From: JBQKLI01 sp012798975
GTDB taxonomy: Bacteria; Bacillota; Clostridia; Tissierellales; Peptoniphilaceae
NCBI RefSeq assembly: GCF_052116305.1
Contig: NZ_JBQKLI010000021.1
Location: 1 to 34,411 of the forward strand
Direction: 5' to 3'
Length of the DNA stretch: 34,411 nt
The notes under the pieces were generated by a model, which saw only the letters and a list, made by a program, of their open reading frames with translations, ran no database searches and had not been told where the DNA came from. Both the position numbers and the translations under genes were made by a program. This document shows positions 24,096 to 31,219 of this stretch, one piece after another (the first letter of the stretch is position 1; the number at the start of each line of letters is the position of its first letter).

Positions 24096-25421
24096 CTATA
24101 CAAGAAGAGGATTTTTCTTCTCTACTCCCTTTAAAAGCTTCACTGCTACGATAAAGGTGATTCCTTCTGTTAAAGGCATTGTCCACCAGATTGTCTCGAA
24201 GCCGAATAGAGGCGGCAATAATAACAGAAAGATGGAGCAAAGGATAAAACCTCTTAAAAGGGATATGACCATGGATTTCGAGGTTTCAAGCATTGCCTGA
24301 AGGAAATAGCTAGCGACTACATTGATTCCCATGAGCAAAAAGGATATGCCGTATATTCGTAGAATAATAGGTCCTGCCTGGAGTACTTCGGTTGTTGCAT
24401 CCATATAGGCAGAAAGGACTGCCGTTGGAAATGCAACGATCACTACAGTAAAGAGTAAACCCATCGCTGCAGAAGTAAACATAGCAAGGTGAAGCGTTTC
24501 CTTTACACGGTCTTTCTCTCCTGCTCCCGCATTTATGGAAACGATGGGCTGAATAGCCTGTCCAACTCCATAAAACAAGGACTGAAAAATCATAGCCACA
24601 CTGGCTACGGTTCCGAACACTGCCAGTTCCACAGCCCCGGCATAACGCATGATTTGTTTATTGAAAAGGATCACTGCCACTCCGAAGGAAATATCGATAA
24701 TAAAAGGAGCAAATCCTACGGATAGAATCCTTGGCAGATAGCTTCTGATGTTCGTTATTTTCACAAGTCTTAGCTGGCATCGTTCTTGGAAAAAATAGCT
24801 TAAAAGAATGGAGAAGCCTAAGAACTGCCCCATTGCTGTAGCAAGTCCTGCCCCTTCGATTCCCATATCCAACCCGAAGACAAAGAAAAGATCTCCGAGG
24901 ATATTGAAGATTCCGCCGCTCATATTCGCAATCATAGTAAGCTTAGGAGCTCCGTCGTTTCGGATAAAGGCGATTAACACCTGTCCGATTAGAAAGAGAG
25001 GCAAGGAAGGTATCAGCCATTTTGTATAAGCCATAGCATAAGGAAGAACCTCTTCGTCCGCTCCGCAAAACATTAGAAATTCTTCTCGAAATATTACAAA
25101 AAGAATCGTAATAACGAGCGCTACCCCTACAGCCAAAGCGAGAGACAGCGCAAAATATCCATCTCCTCGTTCTTTCCTTCCTGCACCCCGGTCGTTTCCC
25201 ATCATAATCGCCCCGCCGATGCCGAACAAGAGTCCGATACTAAATATCAACGTCCAAAGAGGCATGATTACGGACAAGGCGGCGGATCCCATAGGCCCTT
25301 CGTATTGTCCAGAAACGATCGTATCCACTGTAGCGTAAATAGATGAAATAATAGAACTGCCGAATGCAGTAAACAAATATTTCGCATAAAGTGTGTTTAG
25401 ATTGTCTTTTAGTAAATTCAT
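24096..25421 (-). CDS. MATE-family multidrug efflux transporter
   Basis: This 441-residue membrane protein has about 12 hydrophobic segments in two similar halves. MATE features include the N-terminal AFGSSIISSIYATVDTIVSGQYEG, GSAALSVIMPLW, and in the second half AVFGTVASVAMIFQSLFYGVGQAIQPIVS read as the matching motif. It is closest in look to the MepA/DinF type, which exports cationic drugs using Na+ or H+. I chose the ATG at 25421 because AGAGG stands seven bases upstream; the ATG at 25427 would be too near that site. It stands alone, with the small-hairpin mosaic directly after its stop. Confidence 0.9.
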   Translation of the reverse strand: MNLLKDNLNTLYAKYLFTAFGSSIISSIYATVDTIVSGQYEGPMGSAALSVIMPLWTLIFSIGLLFGIGGAIMMGNDRGAGRKERGDGYFALSLALAVGVALVITILFVIFREEFLMFCGADEEVLPYAMAYTKWLIPSLPLFLIGQVLIAFIRNDGAPKLTMIANMSGGIFNILGDLFFVFGLDMGIEGAGLATAMGQFLGFSILLSYFFQERCQLRLVKITNIRSYLPRILSVGFAPFIIDISFGVAVILFNKQIMRYAGAVELAVFGTVASVAMIFQSLFYGVGQAIQPIVSINAGAGEKDRVKETLHLAMFTSAAMGLLFTVVIVAFPTAVLSAYMDATTEVLQAGPIILRIYGISFLLMGINVVASYFLQAMLETSKSMVISLLRGFILCSIFLLLLPPLFGFETIWWTMPLTEGITFIVAVKLLKGVEKKNPLLV

Positions 25422-25610
25422 AATCATACCTCTTTTTGTCTTTTAAATCACAATATTTTTCATAGCAAGATCATTCTATCACGATAATCAAACTCCCACA
25501 ACACCCTGAAGAGAGAATAAACAGCAACACCATATCTGCTGCCTAATAGTCCTCTGAGGATAGATTCTCTGTATTTCCCATGAAGTATTCTTCCTATATC
25601 AATCCATCAA

Positions 25611-25635
25611 AAAAAGAGCCCTTTCGAGCTCTTTT
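25611..25635 (-). terminator. Rho-independent terminator of the second glycine-zipper gene
   Basis: AAAAAGAGC / GCTCTTTTT with a short loop lies five bases after the stop at 25640. On the minus strand it is followed by a T run. Confidence 0.8.
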
Positions 25636-25639
25636 TCTA

Positions 25640-25834
25640 TTACTTATTTTTATCTTTTTTCTTCATGGTGACTCCCAAGGCTGCACCTATAGCTCCTCCA
25701 ATGCCAACACCTATTCCTGTACCCATAGCCATATTATTCATTGCTACTCCTATTCCTGCCCCAATCGCTATTCCTAATGGAAATCCTATCGCAAACCCTA
25801 TAGGGTTGAAATCTGTTTTATTATCTTTTTTCAT
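25640..25834 (-). CDS. Glycine-zipper small membrane protein (copy 2)
   Basis: This 64-residue protein begins MKKDNKTDFNPIGFAIG and is built mainly of Gly-x-x-x-Gly hydrophobic repeats (GIAIGAGIGVAMNN, GTGIGVGIGGAIGAALG), with a Lys-rich C-terminus. It shares the KKxxK-x-DFN start and the basic tail with the protein at 23333-23500, so the two are paralogues. It has a weak RBS (GAAGA) upstream and a terminator directly after the stop. It is probably a membrane protein; function unknown. Confidence 0.75.
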   Translation of the reverse strand: MKKDNKTDFNPIGFAIGFPLGIAIGAGIGVAMNNMAMGTGIGVGIGGAIGAALGVTMKKKDKNK

Positions 25835-25952
25835 AATATCTTCTTTTCTCTTAGTTCTTTTGTATAATTATACCCAAATATTGTTCTTCTACTTTTATAT
25901 ATGTACGGGGAAGATTTACAACTCTGGTATATAATACTGTTCTCTGTTCATT

Positions 25953-25990
25953 GAAAAAGCAGAGCCTTTTTAATGCGGCTCTGCTTTTTC
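25953..25990 (-). terminator. Strong terminator downstream of the ABC importer operon
   Basis: A perfect 14-base stem, GAAAAAGCAGAGCC / GGCTCTGCTTTTTC, has a 10-base loop. It lies 75 bases after the ATPase gene stop. A second hairpin, AGATGAAA / TTTCATCT (26026-26052), stands between. Confidence 0.75.
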
Positions 25991-26064
25991 ATTCCTTATA
26001 TTCCTCTACAGTACTATATATTTATAGATGAAAAAGAGACAGTCTTTCATCTCATACACTCTTC

Positions 26065-26826
26065 TTATACCTCATTTAAGACTTCTAGTTTTTCTAGCAG
26101 AGCTTGATTTAGTTTTGCATATCTCGGGTCGGAGCGTTCTCTTACTCTCGGGATATTAACAGGGATATCTGCTTCAATTTTCCCATGATCTTTGCTCATC
26201 ATAATAATACGGTCTGCTAAATAGATCGCTTCGTCTACACTATGAGTAACAAAAATAATCGTCTTTTTATGATTTTCCCAGATCCTTAAAAGTTCTTTCT
26301 GAAGCTGAATCCTTGTATGGGCGTCCAACGCACCAAATGGCTCATCCATCAATACAACTTCCGGATCATTCGCTAAAGATCTAGCAATAGCAACTCTTTG
26401 CTGCATACCTCCAGATAACTGATGAGGATAGGACTTCCGAAATTTTGTTAGTCCAATGATATCTAAATATTCATCAATAACTAATTTCTGCTTTTCTTTA
26501 GGAACTCCCTGGAATTTTAAACCTAAAGCGATATTATCCTCCACATTCTGCCAAGGCATAAGGGAATAGTTTTGAAAGACCATGCCAATATCTTTGGTTG
26601 GTGCACAAAGAGGATGATCTTTAAAGAAGATCGTTCCTTTTGTAGGTGTATCGAGTCCAGCTAGCATTCTTAACAATGTAGACTTTCCGCAGCCGGACGG
26701 TCCTACTAAACAAACAAATTCATTTTCTTCTATTGTTATATTAGCCTCTTCAATTACCCTAAGTTCATTACCATCGACCTCAAAGGATTTTTTAACACCA
26801 GCAATCCTATAGATATTTTTATCCAT
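26065..26826 (-). CDS. ABC importer ATPase, nitrate/sulfonate/taurine type
   Basis: This 253-residue ATPase has Walker A GPSGCGKST (42-50), the Q-loop VFQNYSLMPW, signature LSGGMQQR, Walker B VVLMDEP, D-loop GALD and the switch His in FVTHSVDEA. The order and the phrase MPWQNVEDNIALGL are those of the SsuB/TauB/NrtD branch. The start at 26826 has GTGAGG six bases upstream; the longer frame begins inside the permease gene. It is the last gene of the operon SBP-permease-ATPase, eight bases after the permease stop. It powers import of a small organic anion or a thiamine-precursor-like molecule; the substrate is not known. Confidence 0.9.
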   Translation of the reverse strand: MDKNIYRIAGVKKSFEVDGNELRVIEEANITIEENEFVCLVGPSGCGKSTLLRMLAGLDTPTKGTIFFKDHPLCAPTKDIGMVFQNYSLMPWQNVEDNIALGLKFQGVPKEKQKLVIDEYLDIIGLTKFRKSYPHQLSGGMQQRVAIARSLANDPEVVLMDEPFGALDAHTRIQLQKELLRIWENHKKTIIFVTHSVDEAIYLADRIIMMSKDHGKIEADIPVNIPRVRERSDPRYAKLNQALLEKLEVLNEV

Positions 26827-26834
26827 TGAATACC

Positions 26835-27680
26835 TCACTTTACATTTCTCTGCCATGAAAAATATTTGTCTGCTATTACTCGGAATATCGCATCAAATCC
26901 CGCTCCTATAAAACCTATACATATAATTCCAACTATAACCAAATCCATTCTGGACAACTCATAGGCATGAGTGATTAAATATCCTAGTCCTGCCATACTT
27001 CCTGGAAGCATTTCGGCTGCCACAAGGCATGCCCATGCCGCTGTTAGTCCTGAGCGAAGTCCATTGAAGATATTCGGTCCTGCTGCTGGCATCAATACAT
27101 GGAAAAAAATATCCTTTTGATCTGCCCCAAGCACCTTTGCACTTTCAATATAGGCCGTTCTGACGTTCGCAACACCGAACATTGTATTTCCCCATATCGG
27201 AAAAAAGGCTCCTAATACAATTAAAAAAATCATAGAAAGCTTAAAATTATCTACAATAGCAAAATTAGCACCATATTCCATGCCCAGTACAGTAGCTAAA
27301 CTGCTTATCCCAAACCATCCTAACACTAATGGACGCCATGCAATAGCAGGAACAGGTTTAAAAAGCGATAGAAAATTTTCAAAAAGATACCGGATAGAGT
27401 CAAAATATCCCATTAAAAGACCTAATGGAATTCCAATAAGGATCGCTAAAATATAGCCTATAAACACACGGATCAAACTATATAATATATTTTTAGGAAT
27501 ACTTCCTATTCCGATTACATCAGCGAAAGGCTGTAAAAAATGCTTGCCGATGGTTGTAACAGAAGGAAGTACAGCTTCATTTCCAATTCTCCTAGAGATC
27601 AACTCCCAAAATATCAAGAATAAAATTGGTAGGATGATAGAACTAAGCTTTCGTAAATAGTTACTTTTCTTCGTTTTCAT
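26835..27680 (-). CDS. ABC importer permease, SsuC/TauC type
   Basis: This 281-residue membrane protein with about six helices is of the BPD_transp_1 family. The cytoplasmic coupling loop shows the EAA-like motif SAKVLGADQKDIFFHVLMPAAGPNI, and the stretch RVFIGYILAILIGIPLGLLMGY is typical of this type. The ATG at 27680 has no ribosome binding site at normal distance: AAGGAGG is 34 bases upstream, with a perfect 9-base hairpin and five T residues between. When the hairpin forms the site comes within about 10 bases of the ATG. No other good start codon exists near. It works with the ATPase and the binding protein in one operon. Confidence 0.9.
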   Translation of the reverse strand: MKTKKSNYLRKLSSIILPILFLIFWELISRRIGNEAVLPSVTTIGKHFLQPFADVIGIGSIPKNILYSLIRVFIGYILAILIGIPLGLLMGYFDSIRYLFENFLSLFKPVPAIAWRPLVLGWFGISSLATVLGMEYGANFAIVDNFKLSMIFLIVLGAFFPIWGNTMFGVANVRTAYIESAKVLGADQKDIFFHVLMPAAGPNIFNGLRSGLTAAWACLVAAEMLPGSMAGLGYLITHAYELSRMDLVIVGIICIGFIGAGFDAIFRVIADKYFSWQRNVK

Positions 27681-27722
27681 CTTAAAAAGGGCTTTCTTTA
27701 ACGAAAGCCCTCAACCTCCTTT
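27678..27722 (-). promoter_or_regulatory. Hairpin-bridged ribosome binding site / attenuator before the permease
   Basis: On the minus strand the order is AAAGGAGG (27713-27722), TTG, stem AGGGCTTTC (27703-27711), loop GTTAAA, stem GAAAGCCCT (27688-27696), TTTTAAG, then ATG. The stem is perfect over nine pairs, and a run of Ts at the 3' end makes it look like an intrinsic terminator. It may both lower permease/ATPase expression relative to the binding protein and bring the Shine-Dalgarno sequence near the ATG. Confidence 0.75.
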
Positions 27723-27728
27723 ATTCTA

Positions 27729-28883
27729 TTATTCAGCAGGATTAATTTTTTCTACATAGGTAAAATCAAATACTTCTTTTAATACGTCATCAAAGTTTCG
27801 ATCTTTTAAACGCCCTGTAAATTTATCCATTTCAGACATAGCTTCATAATATGTTTTCATACCATTTATAAACTGATCATTTACTTTAGTAGAATAAGTT
27901 GTATCGTTCTCCATTAAAACTTCTTTTTCTAATCCAAAGAATTCTGTTAGAGCTTCTGCTGTATCTTCTCTGTTATTTTGTGCATAATCATGAATATCGG
28001 TAGTTGCCTGTACTAAAGCTTCTACTACCTCAGGATATTTTTCTTTCACATCATTTCGAATATTCATAGTACAACATGGGAAATCCACCCATTTACCTTC
28101 TGGTAGCTGATCTAATGTAGCTATTATTTTACCAATTCCTTGTGCTTCAGCATTTTGAGGATTAGGTACAGGACCAGCCCATAATTCTACTTGCCCTGAG
28201 CTCATAGAAGGTATTAAATTGCTAAGACCTTTTAAGTCTGACATAACTACATCCGCTTCATGGTCGGCAGTATCTTCTGTAACCTTTACTCCTTGATCTC
28301 TTAACGCATATTCTAATACAATTCTTGGACTGCTGATAGGCGAATGATAACCGGCAGTAATTGGCTTTTCTGTTTCTTTGGCATGATCGCATAATTCTTC
28401 AAATGTATTATAAGGAGCATCTTTTTCAGCAACAATCGCAACTCCTCCACTTTGTACTGGACAAAGGATACTGCAGTCAAGCCCAGAGTCATAAGCAGTC
28501 ATATACGCAGTGCTTGATCCATATGCCATATCCATATGCCCCTGAGTCATCATTGTTACAGATTCTGAAGCTCCTTTTACTAATGTGAAATTAATACGTG
28601 CGATCGTTTTTCCATCTTTGATTAATTCGAGCTGCTGATCATTTACCGGTTTCAAGTGAATATTATTCTTTTCAAAAAGTTCTGGTTTTAAAAATGCAAG
28701 ATGCATATTACCAGTATGTAATTCATTGTTCCATCCTACTGTTAGCTCTGGAATTTCTGCATTTTCTTCTGTAGCAGTCTCTTCTGCAGTAGGCTTCGCT
28801 TCTTCCGCTGTGCCCCCACATGCCGTAACTGTAAACATCATCAGCATAAGCAAGAGTATAAGATTCCATTTTTTCTTTTTCAT
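27729..28883 (-). CDS. ABC importer substrate-binding lipoprotein (NMT1/SsuA-like)
   Basis: This 384-residue lipoprotein has a basic start, hydrophobic LLLMLMMFTVT and the lipobox Cys22 (TAC), then a Glu/Thr-rich linker to about residue 45. The binding domain (type II periplasmic-binding fold) begins with ELTVGWNNELHTGNMHLAF and includes MMTQGHMDMAYGSSTAYM, the usual NMT1/SsuA arrangement. The sequence WVDFPCCTMNIRND has two adjacent Cys residues, which is less common. RBS TAGGAGGAAAG is strong. First gene of the importer operon, with a good promoter upstream (28935-28963). The ligand is unknown. Confidence 0.9.
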   Translation of the reverse strand: MKKKKWNLILLLMLMMFTVTACGGTAEEAKPTAEETATEENAEIPELTVGWNNELHTGNMHLAFLKPELFEKNNIHLKPVNDQQLELIKDGKTIARINFTLVKGASESVTMMTQGHMDMAYGSSTAYMTAYDSGLDCSILCPVQSGGVAIVAEKDAPYNTFEELCDHAKETEKPITAGYHSPISSPRIVLEYALRDQGVKVTEDTADHEADVVMSDLKGLSNLIPSMSSGQVELWAGPVPNPQNAEAQGIGKIIATLDQLPEGKWVDFPCCTMNIRNDVKEKYPEVVEALVQATTDIHDYAQNNREDTAEALTEFFGLEKEVLMENDTTYSTKVNDQFINGMKTYYEAMSEMDKFTGRLKDRNFDDVLKEVFDFTYVEKINPAE

Positions 28884-28934
28884 CTTTCTTTCCTCCTAAA
28901 ATAATATGTTTTATTATTTCCACTGTATTTAATA

Positions 28935-28963
28935 TTTATACATTGAACGTTCGTTTATAGCAA
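28935..28963 (-). promoter_or_regulatory. Promoter of the ABC importer operon with palindrome in the spacer
   Basis: The minus strand has -35 TTGCTA (28958-28963), a 17-base spacer and -10 TATAAA (28935-28940), about 50 bases upstream of the binding-protein ATG. The 8-base palindrome GAACGTTC (28945-28952) lies in the spacer, a place where a repressor could block RNA polymerase. Confidence 0.55.
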
Positions 28964-29216
28964 GATGTTTATTATTGCTTTTCCTATAGTTCTGATGTGA
29001 TATAACACCGATATTAACCCTAGAAACAGAAATTTATCAACATAGTATATTCTAATAAAACAAAACTTCCTTATGAAGGAATATCCCTTATCCTAAATTA
29101 TATGCAAAATTTTTACATTGATTTATTTATTGTATATTTCGCGTTGTTCTAAATATATACTCAGAGCAAGAGTCAAATAAGTAATAAAAATTTGAATTTG
29201 GAAGGAGTTTTATTAA

Positions 29217-29468
29217 ATGGAAGAAAAAATTATACAGTACGTCCAGATATCTGACAAAATAGTCCGGAATCCACATCCATGACGGCTCAAGGAAAATTTA
29301 CTTCCTGAATGATTATGAGAAAAAATAGGCATACCGTTCTCTCACCCTATAAACTTTATCCCAGTTCATATAACTGAATACATGACCCTTACCAGTGAGT
29401 ACGACAAATATCAAGCTCCTAATACAGAACTAATCGGACTTTCTATCGTCTCTCTATATCCTTGTTAG
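29217..29468 (+). pseudogene. Decayed peroxiredoxin (AhpC/TSA family) gene
   Basis: A perfect RBS (GGAAGGAG) and ATG open a frame MEEKIIQYV that soon stops. Pieces of a peroxiredoxin follow in other frames: SPESTSMTAQGKFTS, then IPFSHPINFIPVHITEYM and SEYDKYQAPNTELIGLSIVS, ending at a stop at 29468. Peroxiredoxins of this group read FSHPADFTPVCTTEF and NTELIGLSID at these places. The peroxidatic Cys (PVC) has become His (PVH). At least two frameshifts and the missing C-terminus show it is dead. The rest of the gap, 29469-29710, shows nothing else; 28964-29216 holds only the RBS. Confidence 0.7.
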
Positions 29469-29710
29469 CTTGGCTTCAAAGTTACATTAATTTTTTCATA
29501 TACTTAAAAACCATAATTATATTTCTATCCTTATATAGAATGTAACTCTATATATTTCAAGCTTCTTTTTCCTTGAAGTACTATCTATATTATGTTTATT
29601 TACTTTCTTGCCAGTTTGATAATATTATTATACTTACCAAAATCTTAATAAGAGGTTTTCACTTTCTTGATTTATTGATATATTTCACTAGCCTCAAATT
29701 TTATGATATA

Positions 29711-29736
29711 AAAAAGACGGCTTCCGCCGTCTTTTT
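29711..29736. terminator. Terminator after the DJ-1/PfpI gene
   Basis: A perfect stem AAAAAGACGGC / GCCGTCTTTTT with the loop TTCC (a very stable GC-closed tetraloop hairpin) lies just after the stop at 29755. A and T runs permit action on both strands. Confidence 0.9.
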
Positions 29737-29754
29737 AAACTTATTAAATTCTTC

Positions 29755-30258
29755 TTATTGCAAAGCTACAAGAAGCGCCTGCATAAAGGCTGGAAGATCT
29801 TCCGGTTTTCTGGAAGTGATAAATCCTTTATCTACAACAACTTCTTCGTCTACCCAGTTTGCTCCTGCATTTATCATATCGTCTTTAATTGTCGGAGTGG
29901 ATGTCATCTTTACTCCGTCTATCACATTCGCTGAAGCCCCTACCCAACCTGCATGGCAGATCATAGCGATAGGTTTTCCTGCATCTTTAAATTCTTTTGT
30001 TAAACGAAGGGCATCTTCGCTGGTTCTGATTTTATCCGGTGCATAACCTCCCGGTATAATCAGTGCATCGTAGTCCTCTGTTTTCGCATCGGAGAATGCA
30101 AGATTTGCTTCGTTTTCAAATCCATTTTTGCTTTTGTACTTTCCTTTTTCAGGGCCGGCAACATCTACCTCGTAGCCTGCTTCCTGCACTCTATAAAATG
30201 GATATATAAACTCTCTATCGTCAAATACATCTGCTGTAAAAATTAATATCTTTTTCAT
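29755..30258 (-). CDS. DJ-1/PfpI-family protein (YhbO/YraA type)
   Basis: This 167-residue protein has the DJ-1/PfpI fold. It begins KKILIFTADVFDDREF with the conserved Glu16, followed by YDALIIPGGYAPDKIR, and the nucleophile elbow at AMICHAGW with Cys101 followed by His102. The C-terminus (EVVVDKGFITSRKPEDLPAF) is the typical end. Such proteins in bacteria protect against glyoxals or act as chaperone or protease; the exact role is debated. RBS AAAGGAGATTTC is present, and it is a single gene with its own terminator. Confidence 0.92.
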   Translation of the reverse strand: MKKILIFTADVFDDREFIYPFYRVQEAGYEVDVAGPEKGKYKSKNGFENEANLAFSDAKTEDYDALIIPGGYAPDKIRTSEDALRLTKEFKDAGKPIAMICHAGWVGASANVIDGVKMTSTPTIKDDMINAGANWVDEEVVVDKGFITSRKPEDLPAFMQALLVALQ

Positions 30259-30367
30259 GAAATCTCCTTTCGGTTCTCTCTTGATCTGATTTTGCCTTCA
30301 GTATTTATTTTACCCAAGAAAAATAATTTTAAAAATTAAATCCTTATATTCTACTATTCTTACATAT

Positions 30368-30393
30368 AAAAAAGCAGGGAAACCTGCCTTTTT
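30368..30393 (-). terminator. Terminator overlapping the stop codon of the PCD gene
   Basis: AAAAAGCAGG / CCTGCCTTTTT with a short GAAA-containing loop and one bulged base. It overlaps the end of the gene at 30392 by two bases, and T residues follow on the minus strand. Confidence 0.75.
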
Positions 30394-30721
30394 AAAGTTT
30401 TATTTCATCAATTTTTGCTGCCAATATAAAATCATTTAAATGAAGACCTTTGATCTTTGCTGTATAAAGCTGAATCTTTACCCTTCCCCAGGATAGATGG
30501 ATGTTTGGATGATGACCTTCTTCTTCTGCGATGGCGCCAACCTTGTTTGTAAAATCAAGAGCCTCGGCGAAATCTTTGAATTTGAAGGCTTTTTCGATTT
30601 TCTTGTCGTCGATATTTTCCCATCCTTCTACTTCTTTTAAATGTTCTTCAATCTCTCCATGCTTTAAAGGATCTGCTCCTTCGCTGCAGGGTACACATTT
30701 TTCTTCTGAAAGTTTTGTCAT
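30392..30721 (-). CDS. phhB: 4a-hydroxytetrahydrobiopterin dehydratase (pterin carbinolamine dehydratase)
   Basis: This 109-residue protein has the PCD signature EEEGHHPNIHLSWGRVKI, with the paired His and the Trp, then the later His and Asp in GLHLNDF. The enzyme dehydrates 4a-hydroxytetrahydropterin and recycles the cofactor of aromatic amino acid hydroxylases. No such hydroxylase is in the window; in many anaerobes the protein is found alone and may act in pterin or molybdopterin metabolism. The start at 30721 has a perfect AAAGGAGGG; the frame is open 13 codons further but has a worse start. The N-terminus holds a Cys-Pro-Cys (KCVPCSEG). Confidence 0.92.
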   Translation of the reverse strand: MTKLSEEKCVPCSEGADPLKHGEIEEHLKEVEGWENIDDKKIEKAFKFKDFAEALDFTNKVGAIAEEEGHHPNIHLSWGRVKIQLYTAKIKGLHLNDFILAAKIDEIKL

Positions 30722-30884
30722 CTTAATCCCTCCTTTAAAATCATTCATACCCTTTTCCAAAGAACTTATCGATAAAAGATCTTCTTTATTATCTTTGTTT
30801 TATAAGTTTAAGTAAATTTCTTAACAGTTTTAATTTATCTATCCAAATATCTTTCTTATTATTTCCCTTAAACTATCATTGGAG

Positions 30885-30890
30885 TATAAT
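30885..30890 (+). promoter_or_regulatory. -10 box of the ACT/PFL operon
   Basis: A perfect TATAAT lies 56 bases upstream of the ACT-domain start. The -35 region is weak (TTTCCC at the normal distance), so the call is tentative. Confidence 0.4.
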
Positions 30891-30946
30891 GAAAACAGAT
30901 ATATCGTTAACAAACAATGCCTGTTTCGAACAGAAAGGAGCAACAA

Positions 30947-31210
30947 ATGAAAGCAATAATGTCGGTTATCGGGCAGAACCACCCTGGGATCGTCGCCTGT
31001 GTATCAAAAGAACTGGCGGAGTTTAATATCAATATCGTTGATATTTCTCAAACCCTTATGGACAAGTATTTCACTATGATACTACTAGTGGAAGCGGAGG
31101 ATATGAAAATTTCCGAGATCCAAAAGAAAATGACGGAAGTGGGAAAAGAACAGCATATCGAAATCCGCATCCAAGCTGCTGAAACCTTCGATGCAATGCA
31201 TCTGATATAG
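30947..31210 (+). CDS. ACT-domain protein, UPF0237 family
   Basis: This 87-residue protein consists of a single ACT domain. It begins MKAIMSVIGQNHPGIVACVS, followed by NINIVDISQTLMDKYFTMILL. ACT domains bind amino acids and regulate enzymes. UPF0237 proteins are nearly always encoded next to UPF0210 (PFL) proteins, as here. The start at 30947 has AAAGGAG six bases upstream; the frame is open 10 codons further but without a ribosome site. The stop codon TAG is part of the RBS of the next gene (TAGGAGG), so translation is coupled. The ligand is unknown. Confidence 0.9.
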   Translation: MKAIMSVIGQNHPGIVACVSKELAEFNINIVDISQTLMDKYFTMILLVEAEDMKISEIQKKMTEVGKEQHIEIRIQAAETFDAMHLI

Positions 31211-31219
31211 GAGGAACTT

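Noticed and set aside
28884..29060. Possible riboswitch (thiamine type) before the NMT1/SsuA-like importer
   Set aside because: The conserved TPP core sequences were not found; only a promoter with palindrome and an ordinary RBS are seen.
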